From Pseudomonas veronii (GTDB lineage Bacteria; Pseudomonadota; Gammaproteobacteria; Pseudomonadales; Pseudomonadaceae): a stretch of DNA of 47,845 nt. The DNA is taken from positions 1-47,845 of the forward strand of contig NZ_JYLL01000042.1 in the NCBI RefSeq assembly GCF_001439695.1, read 5' to 3'. The notes beneath the pieces are model-generated. The model saw only the letters and a program-made list of their open reading frames with translations, searched no databases and had not been told where the DNA came from. This document shows positions 35,163 to 44,610 of this stretch, one piece after another. Numbering within the stretch: the stretch's first letter is position 1; each line of letters starts with the position of its first letter. The translations under genes were made by a program, and so were the position numbers.

Positions 35163-35618
35163 ATGGCGACCTTACTGGTTCTTCACGGACCCAACCTGAA
35201 CCTGCTCGGCACCCGCGAACCGGGCGTCTACGGGGCAGTGACCCTGGAACAGATCAACCTCGATCTGGAGCGACGGGCCCGTGAAGCCGGCCACCATTTG
35301 CTGTACCTGCAAAGCAATGCCGAGTACGAATTGATTGATCGCATCCATGCCGCGCGCGGCGAAGGCGTGGACTTTATTCTGATCAATCCCGCCGCTTTTA
35401 CGCACACAAGTGTTGCATTACGTGACGCGCTGCTGGCGGTGAGCATCCCATTCATCGAAGTGCATTTGTCGAACGTGTACAAACGCGAACCTTTCCGCCA
35501 TCACTCCTACTTCTCCGACGTAGCGGTAGGTGTGATCTGCGGCCTTGGCGCCAGCGGTTATCGACTGGCCCTGGAGGCCGCCCTGGAACAACTTGAACAA
35601 CCGGCCAAGCGCCCCTGA
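35163..35618 (+). CDS. aroQ: 3-dehydroquinate dehydratase, type II
   Basis: 151 residues, full length. Active-site loop NLLGTREPGVYG with R18 and the catalytic Tyr Y23, NPAAFTHTS, and H101 in IEVHLSNVY. It converts 3-dehydroquinate to 3-dehydroshikimate in the shikimate pathway. First gene of aroQ-accB-accC, the usual order in pseudomonads; accB follows after 24 bp. AAGGA lies before the ATG. Confidence 0.96.
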   Translation: MATLLVLHGPNLNLLGTREPGVYGAVTLEQINLDLERRAREAGHHLLYLQSNAEYELIDRIHAARGEGVDFILINPAAFTHTSVALRDALLAVSIPFIEVHLSNVYKREPFRHHSYFSDVAVGVICGLGASGYRLALEAALEQLEQPAKRP

Positions 35619-35642
35619 CCGACCCTTGGGAGTTGACGATTC

Positions 35643-36101
35643 ATGGATATCCGTAAAGTTAAGAAACTGATCGAACTGCTGGAAGAATCCGGCATCGACG
35701 AGCTGGAAATCAAGGAAGGCGAAGAGTCTGTACGCATCAGCCGTCACAGCAAGACCCCGGCCCAGCAATTCTACGCGCCGCAGATGCAAGCACCGGCACC
35801 TGCCGCTGCCGCTCCGGTCGCCGCTGCGCCTGTCGCCGCCGCCGAGCCTGCTGCGCCCAAGCTGAACGGCTTCGTGGCCAAGTCGCCAATGGTCGGTACG
35901 TTCTACCGCACCCCGGCACCGGGTTCGCCAGCCTTCGTTGAAGTCGGCAAAACCGTGAAAGAAGGCGACACCATCTGCATCGTGGAAGCGATGAAAATGA
36001 TGAACCACATCACGGCCGAAAAAGCCGGTGTCATCGAATCCATTCTGGTAGAAAACGGTCAGCCGGTTGAGTACGACCAGCCGCTGTTCACCATCGTTTG
36101 A
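35643..36101 (+). CDS. accB: Biotin carboxyl carrier protein of acetyl-CoA carboxylase
   Basis: 152 residues. N-terminal helix (DIRKVKKLIELLEESGIDELEI split by the turn), an Ala/Pro-rich flexible linker at about 48-72, and the biotinyl domain with the biotinylated Lys K118 in VEAMKMMNH. The 'thumb' insertion is present (SPMVGTFYRTPAPGSPAFV). It carries CO2 between AccC and the transferase. It precedes accC with a 17-bp gap. Confidence 0.97.
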   Translation: MDIRKVKKLIELLEESGIDELEIKEGEESVRISRHSKTPAQQFYAPQMQAPAPAAAAPVAAAPVAAAEPAAPKLNGFVAKSPMVGTFYRTPAPGSPAFVEVGKTVKEGDTICIVEAMKMMNHITAEKAGVIESILVENGQPVEYDQPLFTIV

Positions 36102-36118
36102 ACCGCGGAGCGCCTTCG

Positions 36119-37480
36119 ATGTTGAAACCTGCGAAGAAACTGCAAAAAGTCCTGATCGCCAACCGCGGCGAGATCGCGCTGCGTATCCTGCGCGCCTGTA
36201 AGGAAGAGGGCATCAAGACCGTCGCTGTTTACTCGACGGCCGATACCGAACTGATGCACGTGAAACTGGCGGACGAAAGCATCTGCATCGGCCCGCCACT
36301 GGCTGCGAACTCGTACCTGAAAGTCTCGAACATCATCGCCGCTGCGGAAGTGACCGGCGCTGATGGCATCCACCCGGGCTACGGCTTCCTCGCGGAAAAC
36401 GCCGATTTCGCCGAACAGGTGGAAAAATCCGGGTTTGCCTTCATCGGCCCGAAAGCCGAGACCATTCGCCTGATGGGTGACAAGGTTTCGGCCAAGGACG
36501 CCATGATCGCGGCCGGCGTGCCGACCGTTCCAGGTTCCGACGGCCCGCTGCCCGAGGACGAGACCACTGCGCTGCGCATCGGTCGCGAAGTCGGTTACCC
36601 GGTGATCATCAAGGCCGCAGGCGGCGGCGGTGGTCGCGGCATGCGCGTGGTACACAAGGAAGAAGACCTGATCGAAGCGGCCAAGCAGACGCGCTCCGAA
36701 GCGGCTGCCTGGTTCGGCAACCCGATGGTCTACCTGGAGAAGTACCTGACCAACCCACGTCACGTGGAAGTGCAGGTGCTGTCCGACGGCCAGGGCCACG
36801 CCATCCACCTGGGCGACCGCGATTGCTCGCTGCAACGTCGTCACCAGAAGGTATTGGAAGAAGCACCGGCACCGGGCCTCGACGAGAAAGCCCGTGCGGA
36901 AGTCCTGGCGCGTTGCGTCAAGGCGTGCATCGACATCAACTACCGTGGCGCCGGCACTTTCGAGTTCCTCTACGAGAACGGCCGTTTCTACTTCATCGAG
37001 ATGAACACTCGCGTGCAGGTAGAACACCCGGTTTCGGAGATGGTCACCGGTATCGATATCGTCAAGGAGATGCTGAGCATCGCCGCCGGTAACGAGCTGT
37101 CCTTCACCCAGGACGACGTGAAGATCCACGGCCACTCCCTGGAGTGCCGGATCAACGCCGAAGACCCGAAAACCTTTATCCCGAGTCCAGGCCTGGTCAA
37201 GCATTTCCATGCGCCAGGCGGCAACGGCGTTCGCGTCGATTCGCACCTGTACAGCGGCTACAAGGTTCCGTCCAACTACGACTCGTTGATCGGCAAGCTG
37301 ATCACCTGGGGCGCCACCCGCGACGAGGCCATGGCCCGCATGCGTAACGCCCTGGACGAAATCGTGGTCGACGGCATCAAGACCAACATCCCGCTGCATC
37401 GGGATCTGGTCCGCGATGAAGGCTTCTGCGAAGGTGGTGTGAACATTCACTACCTGGAACACAAACTGGCCAACCAGTAA
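36119..37480 (+). CDS. accC: Biotin carboxylase subunit of acetyl-CoA carboxylase
   Basis: 453 residues from the ATG at 36119 (GGAG 10 bases upstream; a TTG at 36098 overlaps accB and is less likely). ATP-grasp enzyme: N-terminal KVLIANRGEIALRILRAC, glycine-rich loop KAAGGGGGRGMRVV, HVEVQVLSD, and the active-site FIEMNTRVQVEHPVSE. It carboxylates the biotin of AccB with bicarbonate and ATP. The operon ends at a strong terminator. Confidence 0.97.
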   Translation: MLKPAKKLQKVLIANRGEIALRILRACKEEGIKTVAVYSTADTELMHVKLADESICIGPPLAANSYLKVSNIIAAAEVTGADGIHPGYGFLAENADFAEQVEKSGFAFIGPKAETIRLMGDKVSAKDAMIAAGVPTVPGSDGPLPEDETTALRIGREVGYPVIIKAAGGGGGRGMRVVHKEEDLIEAAKQTRSEAAAWFGNPMVYLEKYLTNPRHVEVQVLSDGQGHAIHLGDRDCSLQRRHQKVLEEAPAPGLDEKARAEVLARCVKACIDINYRGAGTFEFLYENGRFYFIEMNTRVQVEHPVSEMVTGIDIVKEMLSIAAGNELSFTQDDVKIHGHSLECRINAEDPKTFIPSPGLVKHFHAPGGNGVRVDSHLYSGYKVPSNYDSLIGKLITWGATRDEAMARMRNALDEIVVDGIKTNIPLHRDLVRDEGFCEGGVNIHYLEHKLANQ

Positions 37481-37490
37481 GTGCTCCACC

Positions 37491-37523
37491 CAACAAAGCC
37501 GCCTTCGGGCGGCTTTGTTGTTT
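37491..37523 (+). terminator. Rho-independent terminator after accC
   Basis: Perfect 13-bp stem CAACAAAGCCGCC / GGCGGCTTTGTTG closed by the stable TTCG tetraloop (37504-37507), followed by TTTG. It lies 10 bp after the accC stop. Confidence 0.92.
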
Positions 37524-37559
37524 GTGGCCCCTCCATTTTGAAGATGTACACAGTCCAAA

Positions 37560-37648
37560 TGTGGGAGGGGGCTTGCCCCCGATAGCGGTGGGTCAGTCAC
37601 CTAATCTATGACTGAGCTGCCGCCATCGGGGGCAAGCCCCCTCCCACA
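37560..37648. repeat. REPIN, GGGGGCTTGCCCCC type, 89 bp
   Basis: TGTGGGAGGGGGCTTGCCCC at the left, inverted complement at the right, loop with GTCAGTCAC; located between the accC terminator and prmA. Confidence 0.9.
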
Positions 37649-37758
37649 TTTGGTCGGCGTACTGTCAGTACAGTCGTCTTCTTCTCCACGCTCGCGTAAA
37701 CTTGCGCGCTTTCGCAGCCCCTCCCCGCTGCACACTCATTTTTTCAAAGGTGCCCGCC

Positions 37759-38637
37759 ATGCCTTGGCTGCAAGTCCGTCTCGCCATCAGCCCAGAACAA
37801 GCCGAAACCTACGAAGACGCGTTCCTTGAAGTGGGCGCCGTCTCGGTGACCTTCATGGACGCCGAAGACCAGCCGATCTTCGAGCCGGAACTCAACACCA
37901 CCCCGCTGTGGTCCCACACCCACTTGCTGGCCCTGTTCGAAGACGGCACCGATGCCGCCAGCGTCCTGGCCCATATGGAACTGCTCACCGGCGGCCCGCT
38001 GCCCGAGCACCACAGCGAAATCATCGAAGACCAGGACTGGGAACGCAGCTGGATGGACAACTTCCAGCCGATGCGTTTCGGCCAGCGCCTGTGGATCGTG
38101 CCGAGCTGGCACGCCGCCCCCGAGCCTGACGCGGTGAACCTGCTGCTGGACCCGGGCCTGGCGTTCGGCACCGGCACGCACCCGACCACCGCGCTGTGCC
38201 TGGAATGGCTGGACGGCCAGGACCTGAACGATTGCCACGTGTTGGACTTCGGCTGCGGCTCGGGGATTCTGGCGATTGCCGCCCTGTTGTTGGGCGCCAA
38301 GGAAGCCGTCGGCACCGATATCGACGTACAGGCCCTGGAAGCCTCCCGCGATAACGCCGGGCGCAACCACATTGCTGAAGGCAAATTCCCATTGTACCTG
38401 CCGGAGCAATTGCCCCAGGTGCAGGCCGATGTGCTGGTCGCCAATATCCTCGCCGGCCCGCTGGTGGCCCTGGCGCCGCAGCTGTCGAGCCTGGTCAAGC
38501 CGGGTGGCCGCCTGGCGCTGTCGGGCATCCTCGCCGAACAGGGTGAAGACGTAGCCGCAGCCTACGCCCAGGATTTCGAGCTCGACCCGATCGCCAATCG
38601 TGATGGCTGGGTACGCATCAGCGGGCGTCGGCGCTAG
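37759..38637 (+). CDS. prmA: Ribosomal protein L11 methyltransferase PrmA
   Basis: 292 residues from the ATG at 37759. N-terminal substrate-recognition domain (MPWLQVRLAISPEQAETYEDAFLEVGAVSVTF in strand-helix form) and a C-terminal SAM domain with motif I VLDFGCGSGILAIAAL, the NPPF-equivalent VANILAGPL, and LDPGLAFGTGTHPTT. It trimethylates ribosomal protein L11. It precedes the DUF3426 gene by 30 bp. Confidence 0.95.
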   Translation: MPWLQVRLAISPEQAETYEDAFLEVGAVSVTFMDAEDQPIFEPELNTTPLWSHTHLLALFEDGTDAASVLAHMELLTGGPLPEHHSEIIEDQDWERSWMDNFQPMRFGQRLWIVPSWHAAPEPDAVNLLLDPGLAFGTGTHPTTALCLEWLDGQDLNDCHVLDFGCGSGILAIAALLLGAKEAVGTDIDVQALEASRDNAGRNHIAEGKFPLYLPEQLPQVQADVLVANILAGPLVALAPQLSSLVKPGGRLALSGILAEQGEDVAAAYAQDFELDPIANRDGWVRISGRRR

Positions 38638-38667
38638 AATGAGCGCTTGCCTGAATCGGATGGCCGC

Positions 38668-39912
38668 ATGACCGACAGTTTCGTCACCCAGTGTCCCCAT
38701 TGCCAAACGCGCTTTCGCGTCAGCCACGCTCAGTTGAACGTGGCGCGCGGCGTGGTGCGCTGCGGCTCGTGCCTGCAAGTGTTCAACGCCGCGCGCCAGT
38801 TGCTGGAGCAGCGCGCCCACGCGCAAGCGCCGAAGCCTGAACAGCCGGCCGCAGCGGAGCACGCCGCCGAGGCGCCGCGGGCGATCAGCCAGAAACAGTG
38901 GACGGCGCAAGAGCTGGACCTGGACAACCTGGACCTGGACAAAGAACTGGCCAAGCTGGAACGCCGCGAGATTCAACACACCCAGCCGCTGGGCGCGGAA
39001 CGCCGGCAAGGCAGCGCCGACCGACGCAAAAAGGAAGATGCCCTCAGCGCCAGCCGCGACACGATCAAGGCCGAGGAAGAAAAATGGGCCGCCAGCCTCT
39101 TCAGCGAACCGCCTGAAGAACGCGCCAAAGCGCCCGAAGACGAACCTGAACCGGCAAATGTCCCTGCGACTAAACAGCGCACCGAACCGTCGATGTCCCT
39201 CGCTACCGACGACATCGACGATGAACCGCCGCTGCGCTCCACGCCTGCCGATGAAGACGACGAACTCGATCCACCCGTGAGCGCGGTCAGCGACGACGTG
39301 GACGCGCCGGAACCCGACGAGCCCCCCCAAGGCCGCAAGCGCTCGCGCAGCGCCGCCAGCGCCCACGACGAGCTGCTGCAGGACCTCGAAGATGACCCGC
39401 TGCACTTGTACGCCGGCAAACGCCCGTCAAGCTGGGGCCGTCGCCTGCTCTGGCTGTTGCTGGTGCTGATCGCCGCCGCCGGCCTCGCCGGCCAGTACAT
39501 TGCCTACCAGTTCGACGACCTGGCGCGCCAGGACGCCTATCGCCCGTGGTTCCAGCAACTGTGCCCGACATTGGGCTGCACGGTGCCGTCACGGGTCGAT
39601 ATCGCGCACATCAAGAGCAGCAACCTGGTGGTGCGCAGCCATCCTGAATTCGCCGGCGCGCTGGTGGTGGATGCAATCATCTATAACCGCGCGACGTTCT
39701 CCCAGCCGTTTCCGTTGCTGGAACTGCGCTTTGCCGACCTGAACGGCAACCTGATCGCCAGTCGGCGCTTCAAGCCCGCCGAATACCTGAGCGGTGAGCT
39801 GGCTGGGGTCAGTGAAATGCCGTCGCAGACGCCGATCCATATCTCCCTGGACATCCTCGACCCCGGCAACAAAGCGGTGAATTACAGCCTGAGCTTTCAT
39901 TCGCCCGAGTGA
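38668..39912 (+). CDS. MJ0042 zinc-ribbon / DUF3426 membrane protein
   Basis: 414 residues from the ATG at 38668. An N-terminal zinc ribbon (C9, C12, C32, C35; TQCPHCQTRFRV, VRCGSCLQVF), then a 200-residue charged and probably disordered region. A membrane helix (RLLWLLLVLIAAAGLAGQYIAYQF) lies at about 257-280, and a C-terminal DUF3426 domain follows (PSRVDIAHIKSSNLVVRSHP, ISLDILDPGNKAVNYSL). Topology suggests a cytoplasmic N-terminus and a periplasmic domain. Function unknown; it sits between prmA and dusB in pseudomonads. Confidence 0.88.
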   Translation: MTDSFVTQCPHCQTRFRVSHAQLNVARGVVRCGSCLQVFNAARQLLEQRAHAQAPKPEQPAAAEHAAEAPRAISQKQWTAQELDLDNLDLDKELAKLERREIQHTQPLGAERRQGSADRRKKEDALSASRDTIKAEEEKWAASLFSEPPEERAKAPEDEPEPANVPATKQRTEPSMSLATDDIDDEPPLRSTPADEDDELDPPVSAVSDDVDAPEPDEPPQGRKRSRSAASAHDELLQDLEDDPLHLYAGKRPSSWGRRLLWLLLVLIAAAGLAGQYIAYQFDDLARQDAYRPWFQQLCPTLGCTVPSRVDIAHIKSSNLVVRSHPEFAGALVVDAIIYNRATFSQPFPLLELRFADLNGNLIASRRFKPAEYLSGELAGVSEMPSQTPIHISLDILDPGNKAVNYSLSFHSPE

Positions 39913-40097
39913 ATCGGCGCGGTCATCGAGGTTTGACGACGGATTATTGACTGGACCGCCGGCAACCAAACCGGTGGCGATAAAGAAATAACTGTTCAGA
40001 TTTTATCCAATTCAGCCTTTATCCAGTCATCGAGAGCGGGTATCATGCCAACCCTTTTTCGAACTCTAATGATCCGGCCCCACAACAGGGAAGTCCT

Positions 40098-41111
40098 ATG
40101 TCGGCGGTACGCATCGGCCCATACACATTGCACAATGGTTTGATTCTCGCGCCAATGGCGGGGGTCACCGACCAGCCCTTTCGTCAGCTGTGCAAGCGTT
40201 TGGGCGCGGGTCTAGTAGTCTCGGAAATGGTCACCAGCGACATGAGCTTGTGGAACACCCGCAAATCGCGGCTGCGCATGATCCACGAAGGTGATCCCGA
40301 GCCCCGCTCGGTACAGATCGCCGGTGGCGACGCACAGATGCTGGCGGAGGCGGCCCGGGCCAACGTGGAGCTGGGCGCGCAGATCATTGACATCAACATG
40401 GGCTGTCCGGCCAAGAAGGTCTGCAACAAGGCCGCCGGTTCCGCGCTGTTGAAGGATGAGCAGTTGGTCGCCGAGATCCTGCAGGCCGTTGTCGCCGCAG
40501 TGGATGTACCGGTCACCCTGAAGATTCGTACCGGCTGGGACCGGGACAACAAGAATGGCCTGACGGTGGCGAAGATCGCCGAACAGGCGGGTATTTCAGC
40601 GCTGGCGGTGCATGGCCGCACCCGCGCCGATCTTTACACCGGCGAAGCCGAGTACGACACCATTGCCGCGATCAAGCAGGCCGTGTCGATGCCGGTATTT
40701 GCCAATGGCGATATCGACTCAGCCGAGAAAGCCCGGCGCGTGCTGCATGCGACCGGTGCCGATGGCCTGTTGATTGGCCGGGCCGCCCAGGGGCGGCCAT
40801 GGATTTTTCGTGAAGTCGAACACTTTCTGCGTACCGGCGAGCTGTTGCCGGCACCGGGGTTGATCGAGGTGGAACGTATTCTGCTAGAGCATCTGGCCGC
40901 CCTGCACGCCTTCTACGGAGACGTGATGGGAGTACGCATTGCTCGCAAGCATGTCGGCTGGTATCTCGCAACCCTGCCGGGCGCCAGGGAGTTTCGCGCC
41001 CACTTCAATCGTTTGGATGATACGGAAGCACAGTGCGCCAACGTTCGTGAGTTCTTCAGCGAACGTGACAAGAGCCTGGTGACAGGGGACGGAGAGGGGG
41101 TGGCCGCATGA
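40098..41111 (+). CDS. dusB: tRNA-dihydrouridine synthase B
   Basis: 337 residues. FMN TIM-barrel with the opening LHNGLILAPMAGVTDQPFR, the catalytic Cys C103 in NMGCPAKKVCNKAAGSALL (split over the loop), and the C-terminal helical tRNA-binding domain. It reduces U17 of tRNA. It overlaps fis by four bases (ATGA), the conserved dusB-fis operon, so its promoter also drives the nucleoid protein Fis. Confidence 0.96.
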   Translation: MSAVRIGPYTLHNGLILAPMAGVTDQPFRQLCKRLGAGLVVSEMVTSDMSLWNTRKSRLRMIHEGDPEPRSVQIAGGDAQMLAEAARANVELGAQIIDINMGCPAKKVCNKAAGSALLKDEQLVAEILQAVVAAVDVPVTLKIRTGWDRDNKNGLTVAKIAEQAGISALAVHGRTRADLYTGEAEYDTIAAIKQAVSMPVFANGDIDSAEKARRVLHATGADGLLIGRAAQGRPWIFREVEHFLRTGELLPAPGLIEVERILLEHLAALHAFYGDVMGVRIARKHVGWYLATLPGAREFRAHFNRLDDTEAQCANVREFFSERDKSLVTGDGEGVAA

Positions 41112-41428
41112 CGATGATGACCGAGACTTTAGTGAGTGGAACAACACCCGTGAGCGACAACGTCAATTTGAAACAGCACCTCAACACGCCGAGCGAAGAA
41201 GGCCAGACCCTTCGCGGGAGTGTCGAGAAGGCGCTGCACAATTATTTCGCCCACCTTGAGGGCGCTTCCGTCACGGACGTGTACAACCTCGTGCTCTCCG
41301 AAGTCGAGGCGCCCTTGCTCGAAAGCGTGATGAACTACGTCAAGGGCAACCAGACCAAAGCCAGTGAGCTGCTGGGCCTCAACCGTGGCACCTTGCGCAA
41401 AAAGCTCAAACAATACGATTTGCTGTAA
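41108..41428 (+). CDS. fis: Nucleoid-associated DNA-binding protein Fis
   Basis: 106 residues. The C-terminal helix-turn-helix NQTKASELLGLNRGTLRKKLKQYDLL is the invariant Fis DNA-binding end. The N-terminal extension (MTMMTETLVSGTTPVSDNVNLKQHL before the core) is typical of Pseudomonas, where Fis is slightly longer than the 98 residues of E. coli. It bends DNA and regulates growth-phase and rRNA genes. Coupled to dusB and followed by a terminator. Confidence 0.97.
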   Translation: MTMMTETLVSGTTPVSDNVNLKQHLNTPSEEGQTLRGSVEKALHNYFAHLEGASVTDVYNLVLSEVEAPLLESVMNYVKGNQTKASELLGLNRGTLRKKLKQYDLL

Positions 41429-41445
41429 GCATTCAATCCGACCAG

Positions 41446-41478
41446 AAAGGCGCCCGCGTAAAACCGGTCGCCTTTTTT
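41446..41478 (+). terminator. Rho-independent terminator after fis
   Basis: AAAGGCG (41446-41452) pairs with CGCCTTT (41469-41475) around a 16-base loop and is followed by further T residues to 41478. The loop is long, but the T-run is good. Confidence 0.75.
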
Positions 41479-41509
41479 GCTGACTCCTTTGCTTTTGATG
41501 GAAATTGAA

Positions 41510-43117
41510 ATGACCGACCAGACTACCCGCCTGCCGATCCGCCGCGCCTTGATCAGTGTCTCCGACAAGACCGGGGTTCTCGAATTTGCCCGGGGGCTGG
41601 AAGCCCTGGGCGTGGAAATCCTCTCCACGGGCGGGACCTTCAAACTGCTGCGAGACAACGGCGTGGCCGCAGTAGAAGTCGCGGACTACACCGGTTTCGC
41701 AGAGATGATGGACGGTCGGGTCAAGACCCTGCACCCGAAAATCCATGGTGGCATCCTCGGCCGTCGCGGTATCGACGATGCCATCATGAACGAGCACGGC
41801 ATCAAGCCGATCGATCTGGTGGCCGTCAACCTCTACCCGTTCGAAGCCACCATCAACAAGCCGGGCTGCGACCTGCCGACCGCCATCGAAAACATCGATA
41901 TCGGCGGCCCGACCATGGTTCGCTCGGCCGCCAAGAACCACAAAGACGTGGCCATCGTGGTCAACGCCAGCGACTACGCCCAGGTGCTTGAAAACCTCAA
42001 AGCCGGTGGCCTGACCTACGCCCAGCGTTTCGACCTGATGCTCAAGGCATTCGAACACACCGCCGCCTACGACGGCATGATCGCCAACTACATGGGCACC
42101 GTGAACCAGGCCGCCGAGACCCTCAGCACAGAAGGTCGCAGCCAGTTCCCGCGGACCTTCAACAGCCAGTTCATCAAGGCCCAGGAAATGCGCTACGGCG
42201 AGAACCCGCACCAGAGCGCGGCGTTCTACGTGGAAGCCAAGCCGGCCGAAGTGGGCATCGCCACCGCGACCCAGCTGCAAGGCAAAGAACTGTCCTACAA
42301 CAACGTGGCCGACACCGACGCCGCGCTGGAATGCGTGAAGAGCTTCGTCAAGCCGGCCTGCGTGATCGTCAAGCACGCCAACCCGTGCGGCGTGGCCGTG
42401 AGCCCGGACGCTGAAGGCGGCATCCGCCAGGCCTACGAACTGGCCTACGCCACCGACACCGAATCGGCCTTCGGCGGCATCATCGCTTTCAACCGCGAAC
42501 TCGACGCCGCGACCGCCAAGGCCATCGTCGAGCGTCAGTTCGTCGAAGTGATCATCGCCCCGTCCGTCAGCGAGGAAGCCCGCGCCATCGTGGCCGCCAA
42601 AGCCAACGTGCGCCTGCTGGCCTGCGGCGAATGGTCGGCCGAACGTGCCCCTGCCTGGGACTACAAGCGCGTCAACGGCGGCCTGCTGGTGCAAAGCCGC
42701 GACATCGGCATGATCAGCAGCGCCGACCTGAAAGTGGTGACCAAGCGCGCACCGACCGAGCAGGAAATCAACGACCTGATCTTCGCCTGGAAAGTGGCCA
42801 AGTACGTCAAGTCCAACGCCATCGTCTACGCCAAGAACCGCCAGACCATCGGTGTCGGCGCCGGCCAGATGAGCCGTGTGAACTCGGCGCGCATCGCCGC
42901 GATCAAGGCTGAACACGCCGGTTTGCAGGTAGCGGGCTCGGTGATGGCGTCCGACGCGTTCTTCCCGTTCCGCGACGGTCTGGACAACGCCGCCAAGGCC
43001 GGCGTCACCGCAGTGATCCAGCCAGGCGGCTCGATGCGTGATGCCGAAGTGATTGCTGCGGCTGACGAAGCCGGCATCGCCATGGTCTTCACCGGCATGC
43101 GCCACTTCCGTCACTAA
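41510..43117 (+). CDS. purH: Bifunctional AICAR transformylase / IMP cyclohydrolase
   Basis: 535 residues from the ATG at 41510. The N-terminal cyclohydrolase (MGS-like) domain has ALISVSDKTGVLEFARGL and GRVKTLHPKIHGGIL; the C-terminal AICAR transformylase domain has the active-site Lys-His in IVKHANPCGVAV and PFRDGLDNAAKAGVTAVIQPGGS (ends of the fold, split). It performs the last two steps of IMP synthesis. It is cotranscribed in direction with purD, 150 bp downstream, with a REPIN between. Confidence 0.97.
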   Translation: MTDQTTRLPIRRALISVSDKTGVLEFARGLEALGVEILSTGGTFKLLRDNGVAAVEVADYTGFAEMMDGRVKTLHPKIHGGILGRRGIDDAIMNEHGIKPIDLVAVNLYPFEATINKPGCDLPTAIENIDIGGPTMVRSAAKNHKDVAIVVNASDYAQVLENLKAGGLTYAQRFDLMLKAFEHTAAYDGMIANYMGTVNQAAETLSTEGRSQFPRTFNSQFIKAQEMRYGENPHQSAAFYVEAKPAEVGIATATQLQGKELSYNNVADTDAALECVKSFVKPACVIVKHANPCGVAVSPDAEGGIRQAYELAYATDTESAFGGIIAFNRELDAATAKAIVERQFVEVIIAPSVSEEARAIVAAKANVRLLACGEWSAERAPAWDYKRVNGGLLVQSRDIGMISSADLKVVTKRAPTEQEINDLIFAWKVAKYVKSNAIVYAKNRQTIGVGAGQMSRVNSARIAAIKAEHAGLQVAGSVMASDAFFPFRDGLDNAAKAGVTAVIQPGGSMRDAEVIAAADEAGIAMVFTGMRHFRH

Positions 43118-43135
43118 ACAGCACCGCTTCCCGAC

Positions 43136-43235
43136 TGTAGGAGCGAGCTTGCTCGCGAAAAACTCAAAAACGCCACGAGGTGTCAGGTTTCCCTCGTTAT
43201 CGTTGACGACCTTCGCGAGCAAGCTCGCTCCTACA
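43136..43235. repeat. REPIN, GAGCGAGC type, 100 bp
   Basis: TGTAGGAGCGAGCTTGCTCG and its complement, lying between purH and purD. It may modulate read-through or mRNA stability between the two genes; that is inference. Confidence 0.9.
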
Positions 43236-43267
43236 GGGAAGCACAGCGTTTCTCAGAGGTTTTTGAA

Positions 43268-44560
43268 ATGAATGTTTTGATTATTGGCAGCGGTGGCCGT
43301 GAACACGCCCTGGCCTGGAAAGTTGCCCAGGACCCACGCGTCCAGAAAGTATTCGTAGCCCCCGGCAACGCCGGCACCGCCATTGAAGCCAAGTGCGAAA
43401 ACGTCGCCATCGACGTGCTGGCCCTGGAACAACTGGCGGATTTCGCCGAGAAAAACGTTTCCCTGACCATCGTCGGTCCGGAAGTGCCGCTGGTTGCCGG
43501 TGTCGTCGACCTGTTCCGCAGCCGCGGCCTGGACTGCTTCGGCCCGACCGCCGGCGCGGCCCAGCTGGAAGGTTCCAAGGCATTCACCAAGGATTTCCTG
43601 GCGCGCCACAAGATCCCGACCGCCGACTACCAGAACTTCACCGAGATCGAGCCAGCCCTGGCTTACCTGCGTGAAAAAGGCGCGCCGATCGTGATCAAGG
43701 CCGACGGCCTGGCCGCGGGCAAAGGCGTGATCGTCGCCATGACCCTGCAGGAAGCCGAAGACGCCGTGCGCGACATGCTCGCCGGCAACGCCTTCGGTGA
43801 AGCCGGTTCGCGCGTGGTCATCGAAGAATTCCTCGACGGCGAAGAAGCCAGCTTCATCGTGATGGTCGACGGCAAGAACGTCCTGCCGATGGCCACCAGC
43901 CAGGACCACAAGCGCGTCGGCGACGGCGACAGCGGCCCGAACACCGGAGGCATGGGGGCTTACTCCCCGGCCCCGGTCGTGACCAGCGAAGTGCATCAGC
44001 GTGTGATGGACCTGGTGATCTGGCCGACCGTGCGCGGCATGGCCGATGAAGGCAACGTCTACACCGGTTTCCTCTACGCCGGTCTGATGATCGACAAGGC
44101 CGGTAACCCGAAGGTCATCGAGTTCAACTGCCGCTTCGGCGACCCGGAAACCCAACCGGTGATGCTGCGCCTGCAATCGAGCCTGGTGCTGCTGGTGGAA
44201 GCCGCGCTGGCCCAGGCCCTGGACAAGGTTGAAGCCCAGTGGGACCCACGCCCGAGCGTCGGCATTGTGCTGGCAGCCGGCGGTTACCCGGCCGACTACG
44301 CCAAGGGCGATGTGATTGAAGGCCTGGACGCGGCGGCGACGCTGGAAGGCAAAGTGTTCCATGCGGGCACTGCGCTGCAGGACGGCAAGGTGGTGACCGC
44401 AGGTGGCCGTGTGCTATGTGCCACCGCGATGGGCGCCAGTGTCGACGCTGCACAGCAACAGGCCTACAAACTGGCGGCGAAAATCAGCTGGAACGGCTGC
44501 TTCTACCGTAAAGATATCGGCTATCGCGCGATTGCCCGTGAACGTGGCGAGACTCATTAA
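43268..44560 (+). CDS. purD: Phosphoribosylamine-glycine ligase
   Basis: 430 residues, normal GARS length. ATP-grasp enzyme: N-terminal MNVLIIGSGGREHALAWKV, SKAFTKDFLARHKIPTA, the ATP-binding VIKADGLAAGKGVIVA, and the metal site ending EFNCRFGDPETQ. It joins glycine to phosphoribosylamine, step two of purine synthesis. The purH-purD-retS order is conserved in pseudomonads. Confidence 0.97.
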   Translation: MNVLIIGSGGREHALAWKVAQDPRVQKVFVAPGNAGTAIEAKCENVAIDVLALEQLADFAEKNVSLTIVGPEVPLVAGVVDLFRSRGLDCFGPTAGAAQLEGSKAFTKDFLARHKIPTADYQNFTEIEPALAYLREKGAPIVIKADGLAAGKGVIVAMTLQEAEDAVRDMLAGNAFGEAGSRVVIEEFLDGEEASFIVMVDGKNVLPMATSQDHKRVGDGDSGPNTGGMGAYSPAPVVTSEVHQRVMDLVIWPTVRGMADEGNVYTGFLYAGLMIDKAGNPKVIEFNCRFGDPETQPVMLRLQSSLVLLVEAALAQALDKVEAQWDPRPSVGIVLAAGGYPADYAKGDVIEGLDAAATLEGKVFHAGTALQDGKVVTAGGRVLCATAMGASVDAAQQQAYKLAAKISWNGCFYRKDIGYRAIARERGETH

Positions 44561-44582
44561 GTCGCTATCCGTTCGGTTAGGT

Positions 44583-44599
44583 AAGGGCCTCTGGCCCTT
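44583..44599. terminator. Hairpin between purD and retS
   Basis: AAGGGCC-TCT-GGCCCTT, a perfect 7-bp stem with a 3-base loop, 23 bp after the purD stop. No T-run follows. It could attenuate read-through into retS. Confidence 0.35.
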
Positions 44600-44610
44600 G
44601 CCGTACTCGT

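Noticed and set aside
35643..35760. Ala/Pro-rich low-complexity region of accB considered as a repeat artefact
   Set aside because: It is the normal flexible linker of biotin carboxyl carrier proteins.
36059..37600. Long minus-strand frame opposite accC
   Set aside because: Shadow of accC; it even runs through the terminator and into the REPIN.
41129..43222. Long minus-strand frame opposite fis and purH
   Set aside because: Antisense to two conserved genes and their terminator; no domain.
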